This document shows positions 35,590-43,693 of a stretch of DNA of 64,000 nucleotides, piece by piece; the first letter of the stretch is position 1; every line of letters begins with the position of its first letter. The position numbers and the translations under genes are program-made. Source of the DNA: a virus; IMG/VR virus record IMGVR_UViG_3300010430_000003, positions 64,001-128,000 of that record, one strand, 5' to 3'. The notes beneath the pieces are model-generated. The model searched no databases and had not been told where the DNA came from. It saw only the letters and a program-made list of their open reading frames with translations.

Positions 35590-36508
35590 TAAAGATAATT
35601 TTCACTTAGCTGGGATTATTCCCATTCATGGGATGGATGTATGGTTTGGTATGCCTTGGCATTTCACTCTACAACCCATAGCAGAAAACTATACAATGAT
35701 AGAAAACGCAGTCATTGAATGTGCGGCTGCTGGTTGTGAAACCATATGGATTGTTGCTTCTGAGAAGACCTCTCCCATGATTAGGAGAAGGATAGGAGAG
35801 TACATTTTAGATCCCAGTTCATATTTTAGATTTAGAACAGATCTTAACAGGCGGTATGTGACAATTCATTATGTGCCGGTGAAACCAATCGATAGAGATA
35901 GAAGAGATTGCTTACCTTGGTCTACAGTATATGGGTGTTTAGCAGCAGACAAGGTCTGTAGATTTATTTCAAAGTGGACCGCCCCAGATAGATATTATAT
36001 TAGCTACCCATGGGGAGTTAAAAACTATTTTGAGATCATTAAAGACAGAAAGAAGATTTCAAGCCCATCAGTCAGGCGCTATTATACATCTTATGATGAT
36101 AAAGATATAACAAATGGATTGCCTCATTCATTTACTCTCTCGTTAGAAGAAGCAAGAGAGTATAAAGAGAAGATAAGAAAAGAAGGAACGGGAAGGTGGG
36201 ACTGGAGTATACCAAAAGACCAATGGAAAAATAAAACATCTCCCGGCATTGCTCTTCCGAAAGAAGAAGCCTATTCTGGTAGACATTTTACATTAGCGGA
36301 TATATTTTCTAATCTTGAAATTTCGGATGAAAAAGATTATAATAGAGAATTAGAGTGGTTCGAGGATATCGGTACTTGGGAAGGTTATTGTGCTTTCCTT
36401 GGAGATACCACAAAAGAAGTAGTGAAGCCTCACTATGCCCTAGCTCATTATAGAGAATGGAATTACTCCTCATTAAGAATTCAGGATTTCAATAAAGATG
36501 AGTCTTAA
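35561..36508 (+). CDS. Putative nucleotidyltransferase-fold protein
   Basis: 315 residues. LAGIIPIHGMDVWFGMPWH, LQPIAENYTMIENAVIECAAAGCETIWIV and a later HYVPVKPIDRDRRDCLPWS resemble the first Rossmann half of sugar-nucleotide pyrophosphorylases, in which a [LV]-x-P-[LI] strand leads to an [AI]-x-x-x-G-[CI]-x-x-[IV] helix and strand. The usual GGxGTRL nucleotide loop is not present, so activity is uncertain. The C-terminal third is Trp/Tyr rich. I have seen such proteins in large marine phages without a firm function. Confidence 0.4.
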   Translation: MANSDKTYSDKDNFHLAGIIPIHGMDVWFGMPWHFTLQPIAENYTMIENAVIECAAAGCETIWIVASEKTSPMIRRRIGEYILDPSSYFRFRTDLNRRYVTIHYVPVKPIDRDRRDCLPWSTVYGCLAADKVCRFISKWTAPDRYYISYPWGVKNYFEIIKDRKKISSPSVRRYYTSYDDKDITNGLPHSFTLSLEEAREYKEKIRKEGTGRWDWSIPKDQWKNKTSPGIALPKEEAYSGRHFTLADIFSNLEISDEKDYNRELEWFEDIGTWEGYCAFLGDTTKEVVKPHYALAHYREWNYSSLRIQDFNKDES

Positions 36509-36767
36509 AGAAGCTTTAAAAAAATATGATTGGATGGTTTCTCGTGAAATAAAAGAACCAAACTTAACGATAAGACAGCATTTTATTGATTCTGTTATCC
36601 CGCCACACGCATGGTTTCTTGGAAAGGGTTATAAGCTTCATGCTCGTCACTGCTACTTGTTCAAGTCTAAATTAAAAAAGCGACAATCTCTTAGTAACAC
36701 CACATCAGTATTAATGGTATGTAACCTTTATTCTTTTCGAACCTTGGTTGAAGAGATAAGAAAATGA
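36498..36767 (+). CDS. Micro-protein, F-x-D-S-x-PP-W sub-family, copy 1
   Basis: 89 residues. After an N-terminal amphipathic helix it has IRQHFIDSVIPPHAWFLGKG, aligning with WFIRKYFVDSVAPPPTW in the 37011 gene and VKTHFLDSIENPFSWFV in the 37406 gene. A basic region follows (KLHARHCYLFKSKLKKRQ). Three to four neighbouring genes share this layout, so they are tandem paralogues. No known function. Confidence 0.55.
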   Translation: MSLKEALKKYDWMVSREIKEPNLTIRQHFIDSVIPPHAWFLGKGYKLHARHCYLFKSKLKKRQSLSNTTSVLMVCNLYSFRTLVEEIRK

Positions 36768-37024
36768 CGGAAATCAACCTTCTTATTAATAGACTTTATC
36801 TCGCATCAATTAAGGATATCTATAAATGGGTTTCTCCTGATGGAGCGTTTATTCTTGTTTTTTATGGTCATCTTAATCATAATATGAAAAACATTACAAT
36901 ATCCCAAGAATTATTTGCTGATAGGTTTCCTACTCACTTATTGAAATATATGCTTGAGACTGATCTTAAGCACAGCTTTCATATGCTAACCAACTCTTTA
37001 TTGGATGTAAATGAACACAATTAG
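36764..37024 (+). CDS. Micro-protein family member
   Basis: 86 residues at an ATGA junction. MTEINLLINRLYLASIKD carries the I-N-L-L-I motif. The centre has FILVFYGHLNHNMKNI and the rest is helical (LLKYMLETDLKHSFHML). It overlaps the next small gene by 14 bases. Function unknown. Confidence 0.5.
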   Translation: MTEINLLINRLYLASIKDIYKWVSPDGAFILVFYGHLNHNMKNITISQELFADRFPTHLLKYMLETDLKHSFHMLTNSLLDVNEHN

Positions 37025-37190
37025 TTTAAATTGGTTTATTAGGAAATATTTTGTTGATTCTGTTGCTCCACCTCCTACGTGGGTAACTAACTGTCCTTTT
37101 AGACATAGAGTCTCCGCTTCAAGTCATAGAAGTGTAAGGGTTTATAAACCCCGTGTATTCAGGAGATTTATTCCATATGTTGACTTCTAA
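37011..37190 (+). CDS. Micro-protein, F-x-D-S-x-PP-W sub-family, copy 2 (59 aa)
   Basis: A 59-residue gene: MNTISLNWFIRKYFVDSVAP, then PPTW and a His/Arg/Ser-rich basic C-terminus (RHRVSASSHRSVRVYKPRVF). The start ATG overlaps the preceding gene and the stop lies within the next gene's first codons. The central F-V-D-S-V-x-PP-x-W block is shared with the 36498 and 37406 proteins, which is good evidence that it is translated in spite of its size. Confidence 0.55.
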   Translation: MNTISLNWFIRKYFVDSVAPPPTWVTNCPFRHRVSASSHRSVRVYKPRVFRRFIPYVDF

Positions 37191-37446
37191 TATTAATAGA
37201 GAAGTTAAATTATACTTTTTAAGTAGTGTACAGCGTTCTACCACATGGATTAATGGATATAATAAATATTGGGGTTTAGATCATCCTAAAATTTATTATG
37301 TGAGTTATAAATTCTATAGAAGGAAAAGCTGGACGACTGATGAAATTAAAACATTCGACACAGTTAAATCTTTTAACTACACGATTAAAATGCTTGAGAG
37401 AGACAATGGTTCCCGAGATTACTGCAGAGAGACATACATATATTAA
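37177..37446 (+). CDS. Micro-protein, related to the F-x-D-S family, copy 3
   Basis: 89 residues from ATG 37177, behind AGGAG. MLTSNINREVKLYFLSSVQ, then TTWINGYNKYWG, parallels the sub-family: I-N at the start, Y-F-L-S-S-V in place of F-V-D-S-V, and a Trp. The next part is Lys/Tyr rich (KIYYVSYKFYRRKSW). The adjacent copies, equal order of elements and overlaps point to tandem duplication followed by strong divergence. Confidence 0.5.
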   Translation: MLTSNINREVKLYFLSSVQRSTTWINGYNKYWGLDHPKIYYVSYKFYRRKSWTTDEIKTFDTVKSFNYTIKMLERDNGSRDYCRETYIY

Positions 37447-37660
37447 TTCCGTGGTTAAGACGCATTTTCTAGATTCAATAGAAAATCCATTCAGTTGGTT
37501 TGTGATAAAACCCCCCGGATTTAAGCGAAGATATAAATCCCTAGGGATTTTTCGTACAAGGAATAGCTTTATCATCAGAAAGGCAAGATATTTATTTAGA
37601 ACCTTTAAACCCTATGTTATTGATTCCTTGATTAAACATAAAAACATGGTAGTTCATTGA
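37406..37660 (+). CDS. Micro-protein, F-x-D-S-x-P-W sub-family, copy 4
   Basis: 84 residues if ATG 37406 is used; the exact start is uncertain because homology to the paralogues begins only at YINSVVKTHFLDSIENPFSW. After it comes a basic region (PPGFKRRYKSLGIFRTRN) as in the other copies. The stop overlaps the DNA polymerase TTG start (TTGA). Confidence 0.5.
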   Translation: MVPEITAERHTYINSVVKTHFLDSIENPFSWFVIKPPGFKRRYKSLGIFRTRNSFIIRKARYLFRTFKPYVIDSLIKHKNMVVH

Positions 37661-40600
37661 AAGAAAAAGATATTAAATTTGTTGGATTGCACCAACATAG
37701 TCACTATAGTGTCTTTGATGGGTTTGGTGCTCCCAACGAAGCAATTGATTTTGCAATTAAAAACGGTTCGAGAGCGCTAGCCCTAACTGATCATGGAACA
37801 ATGGCAGGCTTGGCAGAACAAGTTCTTCATTCTAAAAAATTAGAACGGGAAGGGGTTGATTTTAAACCAATCTATGGCATTGAAGCTTACTATCACCCAT
37901 CCATTAATGATTGGCAAAACCAATACGAAGAGCATAATAGTAAAAGTGGTAAGAAGTCTAAAAAAGATAGAGATGCAGAACAAGGTTCTGTTGTTGTTGA
38001 AGACGAAGACTATGGAGAGGCTCCCGCAGAGGGTCTTAATTTAAATCATCGACGTCACATGGTTCTTTTAGCCAAGAATCAAACAGGATTGAATAATCTG
38101 TTTTCTATGATCTCAAAATCATATACTAGGCCCTATTATTATAGATACCCAAGAATTGATCTGGAACTCCTTAAACAACATCGTGAAGGCATTGTAGCAA
38201 CTTCTGCGTGCATTGGCGGGTTACTAGGGTTAGATTACTTCCTTAATAAAGAAGAAGGTGAGGAGGCTGTTAAGAAAGCCATGAGAGGCACTGTAGAATC
38301 CATGATGGATATTTATGGAAGTGACTTTTATGGTGAACTGCAATGGAATGCTCTTGATGCTCAACATGAGATTAACAAGCATATTATTGATCTACATCAT
38401 GAATATGGATTTGAACTAATATCAACAGCCGACGCACACTTTCCATCACCAGAGCATTGGCGAAACAGAGAGCTTTATAAAAGACTTGGTTGGATTGGTA
38501 AAAAGGATAAAGTATCTGACATTCCTGATTCTATAGAAGATATGGAATATCAATTGTATCCCAAAAACGGGAATCAAATGTGGGAATCATATAAGAAGTA
38601 TTCCGAAAAGTTTGGTCACTCTTATGATGATAAACTTATTCTTGACTCTATTGAGAGAACACACGATATCTCCTTTAACAAGGTCGAAAAGTTCTATCCA
38701 GATAATTCAATCAAGCTTCCCTCATTCATTTCGGATGTTGATGATTATGATGCAGAATTAAGAAAGATTGCCACTCAAGAATTAGTTAAGAGAGGATTAA
38801 GCAACAATAAAGAATATGTTGAACGAGTAGAAAAAGAGTTGGCTGTTATTATCAAGAAAGGATTCTCTAGATATTTCATTACCACAGAAACAATGGTGAA
38901 TATTGCAAGAGAGCTAATGCTTATTGGTGGTGGTCGAGGTTCTGGTGGTGGAAGTCTTGTAGCATATTTATTGGGAATCACAGAAATAGATCCGCTGAGA
39001 TGGAATCTCCAGTTTGAGAGGTTCTTAAGGGAAGATGATGATGCATACCCTGATATCGATGTAGATATTGAAGACCCTATGATTCTAAAAGAGCATCTTG
39101 CTGAATTGTGGGGAGAAGATTCAGTGGCCCCTGTATCAAATTGGGTTACAATGAAATTTAAGTCTGCCATTAAGGATGTTGCGAAGTTGTATGAAGTTCC
39201 TTATGGAGAAGTTAATGATGTCACAACCAAGATGATGGACGAAGCTATACCTAGAGCTAAGGCAGCAGCAGGTCAATCTTCTGGTGTTTATGATCCATCA
39301 TTTGATGAGTGCAAACAATATAGTCCTACATTTGCTGAATTCCTAGAAAAGTATCCAGATCTAGAGCATCCAATTAGATCTATGCAGGGAACAATTAAAT
39401 CCCTCTCTAGACATGCAGGGGGATTGATTGTTGCAGATAATCTAAGCTCTCAAATTCCACTGATAAGATCATCTGATATTATGCAAACCCCTTGGAAGAA
39501 AGATCTATTGGAACCAATGGGTTTTATCAAATTTGATTTGCTTGGCCTTGATACACTCAAAATGTTTCATGAGTGTATAGAAAGAATTTTGCGATTAGAG
39601 AAAGGTATTAAGAAGCCCACTTTCGAACAAATTAGAGGTTGGTATGAAGAAAATCTCTCCCCTGACAATATTAATCTACAGGACTCTAAGGTTTGGGAGG
39701 TCTTCAAAAAAGGTAATTGGCTAGGCACATTTCAATTTACTGGTAATGGTGCACAAAGATTCTGTAAGTCAATCGAGCCAGATGATTTGATTACACTAGC
39801 GATCATTACATCTATCTTTAGACCGGGTCCATTAGAAGCAGGTGTTCATAAAGATTACGTTGAAGCACTCAACAATCCCAACAGCATTCACTACTTGAAT
39901 GATATACATAGAGAGGTTGCTGGTTCAACGCTAGGCTTTCTCGTGTTTCAAGAGCAGATTGCAGAGCTTGCTCACAAGTTGGGGAAAAACATTTCCCTCG
40001 ATGAAGGAAACTATCTCCGAAAACTGCTAACAAAAAGAAACTCAAATAAAGAGAAAGTGGAAGTCTTTAGAGAAAAGTTTGTTGAGGGTTGTCTTGAGAA
40101 AGATATTTCGCAAGATGATGCTGAAGAACTCTTCCGCAAGTTTGAATACTTTTCAGGATATGGTTTTAACAAAAGCCATGCAGTGGCATATGGGATTATT
40201 TCATATCAATGCGCTTATTTGTGGACTTATTATCCTATTTATTGGGCCACGGCATTCTTGGAAACAACAGATAAGAAGAAGTTAGACGGGGCTATTGCAG
40301 AAGTGCGGTCATACGGCATTGAAATTGAAACCCCTAATATCAACAAGTCCTCGAAGAGATGGGAAGTGGGAGAAGATAAAAGATTATACCAACCACTAAC
40401 ATCAATTAATGGAATTGCCGATGCCTTTTATGCACAGGTTGAACCTCACAGGCCATTCTATTCAATCGAAGAAATGCTCTTTCACGAAGAAATGAAGACT
40501 CCTAATAAAAGTGCATTGTCTGCTCTTATTAGAGCACAGGCACTAAATGATTTAATGGATGAAAGGTTTACAGGTCTCAAGCACTTCTGGTCTGCAGTTG

Positions 40601-41064
40601 CGGTAGATAAGCCAAAAACAGAAGAGAAATTACTTGAAAATATTGAGAACCCTGTTTATAGAGAAGAAGGAGACTTCACAAGAGAGGAAAAGATAATACT
40701 TAAGGCAGATCTAACCAAAATGTTTCCACTCAGAGATATTGTCAGCCAGAAGGCAGAGAACATCATGAGGAAATATGATACATACCCAGTATCTGAATGG
40801 CAGGGCATGCAATACAAATATTGGTTCGTGGTTAGAAATTGTATTGAGAAAAAGGACAGACGAAAACGACCCTATTGGATTTTAGAAGTAATGGATTCAT
40901 CATTCAAGATGCAAAAAATTAAGTGTTGGGGTATAAAAGCACAAGAGGATATGATTATGAAAAATCGTCTATATGTAGCTGATCACATTGAATATGATGA
41001 GAAGTGGGGTTATTCGACAGGATGGAAGAATCCACCAAGGAAAAATTTCAAGTTGGTATCATGA
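37657..41064 (+). CDS. dnaE: DNA polymerase III alpha subunit-like (family C) replicative polymerase
   Basis: 1135 residues, near the length of bacterial DnaE (1160). The PHP domain opens with LHQHSHYSVFDGFG, LTDHGTMAG and YGIEAYYHP. The palm has GGGRGSGGGSLVAYLLGI and YPDIDVDIED (about 464-472), the PDxDxD[FI] metal motif; fingers follow (FRPGPLEAGVHKDYV; GYGFNKSHAVAYG), then a helix-hairpin-helix-like and a final beta region. It probably copies the phage genome, with the helicase and SSB. No separate epsilon or beta clamp is seen in the window. TTG start, ATGA stop overlap. Confidence 0.92.
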   Translation: MKEKDIKFVGLHQHSHYSVFDGFGAPNEAIDFAIKNGSRALALTDHGTMAGLAEQVLHSKKLEREGVDFKPIYGIEAYYHPSINDWQNQYEEHNSKSGKKSKKDRDAEQGSVVVEDEDYGEAPAEGLNLNHRRHMVLLAKNQTGLNNLFSMISKSYTRPYYYRYPRIDLELLKQHREGIVATSACIGGLLGLDYFLNKEEGEEAVKKAMRGTVESMMDIYGSDFYGELQWNALDAQHEINKHIIDLHHEYGFELISTADAHFPSPEHWRNRELYKRLGWIGKKDKVSDIPDSIEDMEYQLYPKNGNQMWESYKKYSEKFGHSYDDKLILDSIERTHDISFNKVEKFYPDNSIKLPSFISDVDDYDAELRKIATQELVKRGLSNNKEYVERVEKELAVIIKKGFSRYFITTETMVNIARELMLIGGGRGSGGGSLVAYLLGITEIDPLRWNLQFERFLREDDDAYPDIDVDIEDPMILKEHLAELWGEDSVAPVSNWVTMKFKSAIKDVAKLYEVPYGEVNDVTTKMMDEAIPRAKAAAGQSSGVYDPSFDECKQYSPTFAEFLEKYPDLEHPIRSMQGTIKSLSRHAGGLIVADNLSSQIPLIRSSDIMQTPWKKDLLEPMGFIKFDLLGLDTLKMFHECIERILRLEKGIKKPTFEQIRGWYEENLSPDNINLQDSKVWEVFKKGNWLGTFQFTGNGAQRFCKSIEPDDLITLAIITSIFRPGPLEAGVHKDYVEALNNPNSIHYLNDIHREVAGSTLGFLVFQEQIAELAHKLGKNISLDEGNYLRKLLTKRNSNKEKVEVFREKFVEGCLEKDISQDDAEELFRKFEYFSGYGFNKSHAVAYGIISYQCAYLWTYYPIYWATAFLETTDKKKLDGAIAEVRSYGIEIETPNINKSSKRWEVGEDKRLYQPLTSINGIADAFYAQVEPHRPFYSIEEMLFHEEMKTPNKSALSALIRAQALNDLMDERFTGLKHFWSAVAVDKPKTEEKLLENIENPVYREEGDFTREEKIILKADLTKMFPLRDIVSQKAENIMRKYDTYPVSEWQGMQYKYWFVVRNCIEKKDRRKRPYWILEVMDSSFKMQKIKCWGIKAQEDMIMKNRLYVADHIEYDEKWGYSTGWKNPPRKNFKLVS

Positions 41065-41261
41065 ATATAAATATAATTATAAGTAAAATGTATGTCTGTT
41101 GTTATGACAGCGGCGATGTCTTGACAATATCAAGAAATGGAATTGGGTACCGAGCATCTAATTATGGCTCTTGGTTTTCTGAAATTTTGAAAGACAACTA
41201 TATTGCTGTAATAGGGATGAGGAAAAAAGATTTTGAAATCAAAACAAAGTTTGAACTATAA
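41061..41261 (+). CDS. Micro-protein family member
   Basis: 66 residues; ATGA overlap with dnaE. MNINIIISKMYVCCYDSG is the cleanest example of the M-N-[IL]-N-[IL] start. The rest includes GIGYRASNYGSWFSEIL and YIAVIGMRKKDFE. It overlaps the next gene by 29 bases. Function unknown. Confidence 0.55.
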   Translation: MNINIIISKMYVCCYDSGDVLTISRNGIGYRASNYGSWFSEILKDNYIAVIGMRKKDFEIKTKFEL

Positions 41262-41433
41262 AATAGCTTATACAGTATTAAACAGTATAACTTATCTCTG
41301 GTATGCTATCGATAATGATGACGATTTTACGAGGCGAACTTATTTGCTACATATCAGTACTAGCAACACAATTGTTCCCACGAGGATTTTTAATCAAGAA
41401 GAATTAGAAGTGTTATATTTTAAGGAGAATTAA
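41233..41433 (+). CDS. Micro-protein family member
   Basis: 66 residues from TTG 41233, preceded by GAGG. SLNYKIAYTVLNSITYLWYA has the L-N-x-x-I pattern slightly further in, then a beta-like centre (RRTYLLHISTSN) and an acidic end. The stop TAA shares its last base with the dUTPase ATG (TAATG). Unknown function. Confidence 0.5.
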   Translation: MKSKQSLNYKIAYTVLNSITYLWYAIDNDDDFTRRTYLLHISTSNTIVPTRIFNQEELEVLYFKEN

Positions 41434-41888
41434 TGCATATTAAGTTTGCAAGAGTTTCAGAAAAAGCAAAATTACCAGATAGGGCACACCCAACGGATGC
41501 CGGCGCTGATGTCTTTGCCTGTATTGATAAAGAGAGGCAGATCTTTCCTTCTGAATCTGCTGTTATTCCAACGGGCTTAAAAGCAGAAGTGCCACCGGGG
41601 TACATGCTTGAGATTAAAAACAGGTCGTCAGTGGCAGTTAAGAAGGGTTTGATTGTTGGGGCTTGTGTTGTTGACAGTGGATATTCAGGGGAGATCTTTG
41701 TTAATCTTCACAATATTGGCGGTGTTCCGCAAACAATCAAGAACCTTGATAAAATTGCGCAGGCAGTGTTAATCCCCGTTGTTCACTTCCACCCTTTAGA
41801 ATGTGAAGAAGAAGAACTTTATGAGAACTTAATAGCTTCTTCTCGTGGAAGTGGTGCTTTGGGCTCAACAGACAAGGAAAAGAATTGA
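41433..41888 (+). CDS. dut: dUTP diphosphatase
   Basis: 151 residues with all trimeric dUTPase motifs in order: DAGADVFA (motif 1), NRSSVAVKKGL (motif 2), GACVVDSGYSGEIFV (motif 3 with the catalytic Asp in DSGY), KIAQAVLIPV (motif 4) and a C-terminal SSRGSGALGST (motif 5, the flexible arm that closes the site). It splits dUTP to dUMP, which feeds ThyX, and keeps uracil out of DNA. Confidence 0.94.
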   Translation: MHIKFARVSEKAKLPDRAHPTDAGADVFACIDKERQIFPSESAVIPTGLKAEVPPGYMLEIKNRSSVAVKKGLIVGACVVDSGYSGEIFVNLHNIGGVPQTIKNLDKIAQAVLIPVVHFHPLECEEEELYENLIASSRGSGALGSTDKEKN

Positions 41889-42934
41889 AAAACAAGCTAT
41901 TTGATGAAAACTGTTCATTTTCATATGATGATTTGCTTTTAAAGCCTCAATTGTCTGATATTAAGTCAAGAAGTGAGATTGATATCAGCACACATCTTGG
42001 TTCTTTCAAAAAGAACATTGCTATGGGCATTCCTATTATTGCTTCTCCAATGCAAACAATTTGTGAAGAGGACATGCAAAATGCATTTGCAGAATTTAAT
42101 AGCTTTGGAATCATTCACAGATATTGCTCAATTCCTGAACAAGCGGCTACAATCAAAAAATGCGGCGGTGATAAAATTGCATTTGCAACAGGGGCTACTG
42201 GTGATTATATGGAAAGAGCGATTGAAGGAGTAAAAGCAGGGGCAAACATCATTTGTGTAGATGTTGCCAATGGTTATAATACAATGATCAAAGAAGCAAT
42301 CAGAAATATTAAGATTGAATTTGGAGATGATGTTTTTATAATTGGTGGCAATGTTGCTTGTTCTGATGGATTCAATTTCTTAGCAGATCTTGGATTATCA
42401 GGAATTAGAGTTGGTGTTGGCGGTGGAAGCATTTGTGCCACTCGCATCCAAACAGGTCATGGCATGGGGACAGCAGCATCTTTATATGATATTGCAAACA
42501 ACAAAAAAGGACATAGTTGTACTGTCATTGCTGATGGTGGAATTCGTTATTCCGGAGATATTGTGAAAGCGTTAGCTCTTGGGGCTGACTCTGTTATAGT
42601 TGGTTCTTTTATAGCAGGTACCATTGAAACTCCGGGTAGTATATTTGAGCATGAAGGAAGGAAGGTTAAAAAGTATGAGGGGATGGCTTCTAAGGCTGCC
42701 CAAGAGGGCTTTTTAGGATATTCTAAGTCAGTTGAGGGTGTCTCTACAGTGGTGGGCAGCAGAGGTAGCGTGATTGATACGTTAAACTTCACATCGATGG
42801 AGATTAAGTCAGGACTATCTTATACAGGAGCCAAGACGCTCTCCCAGTTGAGGTATAAAGCTAAATTTATGGTTCAAACAGAGGTATCGAGAGTTGAAAG
42901 TAGCCCTCACATTTATATGCAAGATAAACTATGA
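41885..42934 (+). CDS. IMP dehydrogenase/GMP reductase family enzyme
   Basis: 349 residues from a TTGA-coupled TTG. The barrel shows FSYDDLLLKPQLSDI, SPMQTICEEDM, the NAD-binding AGANIICVDVANGY, the catalytic loop VGGGSICATRIQTGHG (Cys184) and VIADGGIRYSGDIVKALALGAD, then MASKAAQEG. CBS regulatory domains are absent, and the length is that of GMP reductase, so a guanine nucleotide salvage role (GMP to IMP) is possible; IMP to XMP is not excluded. An unusual auxiliary nucleotide gene for a phage. Confidence 0.85.
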   Translation: MKNKLFDENCSFSYDDLLLKPQLSDIKSRSEIDISTHLGSFKKNIAMGIPIIASPMQTICEEDMQNAFAEFNSFGIIHRYCSIPEQAATIKKCGGDKIAFATGATGDYMERAIEGVKAGANIICVDVANGYNTMIKEAIRNIKIEFGDDVFIIGGNVACSDGFNFLADLGLSGIRVGVGGGSICATRIQTGHGMGTAASLYDIANNKKGHSCTVIADGGIRYSGDIVKALALGADSVIVGSFIAGTIETPGSIFEHEGRKVKKYEGMASKAAQEGFLGYSKSVEGVSTVVGSRGSVIDTLNFTSMEIKSGLSYTGAKTLSQLRYKAKFMVQTEVSRVESSPHIYMQDKL

Positions 42935-43119
42935 GCAGCAAATACATTAACTTTGTGTTAAGCAGGAATTATTGGTTAGGAACACCGTTTGCAGAACATC
43001 TTTGTACAGGGTGTAGGGTCATCGTAGTTAAAACTAGCATGAGTTCAGTGAGAGGTAATGTCTTTAAGATTAAATGGATTAAGGAAGACTTAAGTAGCAT
43101 GAGAAGACACAATGGATGA
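42931..43119 (+). CDS. Micro-protein family member
   Basis: 62 residues; ATGA start. MSSKYINFVLSRNYWLGTPF carries the I-N-x-x-[IL] motif followed by an aromatic residue. The rest contains CTGCRVIVVK (possible beta hairpin with two cysteines) and a basic C-terminus. It overlaps the next gene by eight bases. Function unknown. Confidence 0.5.
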   Translation: MSSKYINFVLSRNYWLGTPFAEHLCTGCRVIVVKTSMSSVRGNVFKIKWIKEDLSSMRRHNG

Positions 43120-43462
43120 TGAATTTAATTTAGAAAAGCTTGAAAAAGAACTGGGTCCGATGAAGCATGTTATCTTTCGGGAAACTGATAAAAGACATGC
43201 AGACCTTAAGATTAAATTGGATTATGAAAAGTTAACACAATCTGATTTTTTTCGAATGATGGTTACTGGTTACCTTAATAACGATCCAAGAATTACAGAT
43301 TTCATTAAGGAGTGGAAGTTGAGCAACAAATCAGACTCACAGCGTTCTATTAAGATTATTGATGATGATAGGAAGAAGGCGCAGGATATCAATAAGTTGT
43401 TGGGTGTATCTGAAGATAGTGATACTTTGTTTGATATTATTGAAGATGATTTTGATATATGA
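43112..43462 (+). CDS. Possible ribbon-helix-helix DNA-binding protein
   Basis: 116 residues. DLKIKLDYEKLTQSDFFRMMVTGYL resembles the beta strand and two-helix plan of ribbon-helix-helix proteins (short strand, then LTQSDFFRxM helix, then GYLNNDP turn and a second helix). Similar phage proteins occur in replication and structural clusters. The C-terminal part is acidic. It may regulate genes or bind a single site; the target is not visible. Confidence 0.5.
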   Translation: MDDEFNLEKLEKELGPMKHVIFRETDKRHADLKIKLDYEKLTQSDFFRMMVTGYLNNDPRITDFIKEWKLSNKSDSQRSIKIIDDDRKKAQDINKLLGVSEDSDTLFDIIEDDFDI

Positions 43463-43623
43463 ATGTAAATTTACTAGTTCTTAATTCTGTGTTTGATTCA
43501 TCAACAAGTATGATTAATAAGACTTCGTTGCTAATAGATCTTAGAGGTTCATATTTTGGGAGAGACAAAGAGTATAATGTTGACATCAAGTTTTATTTGA
43601 GAATGTTGAAAGGTCTTAAATAA
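43459..43623 (+). CDS. Micro-protein family member (54 aa)
   Basis: A very short gene starting at an ATGA junction. MNVNLLVLNSVFDSSTSMIN is again the M-N-[IVL]-N-[IL]-x-[IV] motif, followed by LIDLRGSYFG and a basic helical end. It is the last member of the 36.5-43.6 kb run. Its reading frame, motif and coupled start justify calling it. Confidence 0.5.
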   Translation: MNVNLLVLNSVFDSSTSMINKTSLLIDLRGSYFGRDKEYNVDIKFYLRMLKGLK

Positions 43624-43632
43624 AAGTTACTT

Positions 43633-43661
43633 TTGCACAGTGTTTTCCTAATTACTATGTA
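43633..43661 (+). promoter_or_regulatory. Sigma70-like promoter
   Basis: TTGCAC (43633-43638), 17-base spacer, TATGTA (43656-43661), in the 70-base gap after the micro-protein run. It would start a transcript for the acidic protein at 43694. The -10 box deviates from consensus by two bases. Confidence 0.4.
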
Positions 43662-43693
43662 ATCTTTGACTTTTATAAGTGGAGAAATATTTT

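Noticed and set aside
37657-41064. Intein or split in the DNA polymerase III alpha gene
   Set aside because: Motif order and spacing are continuous and length is normal for DnaE; no intein splice motifs were seen.
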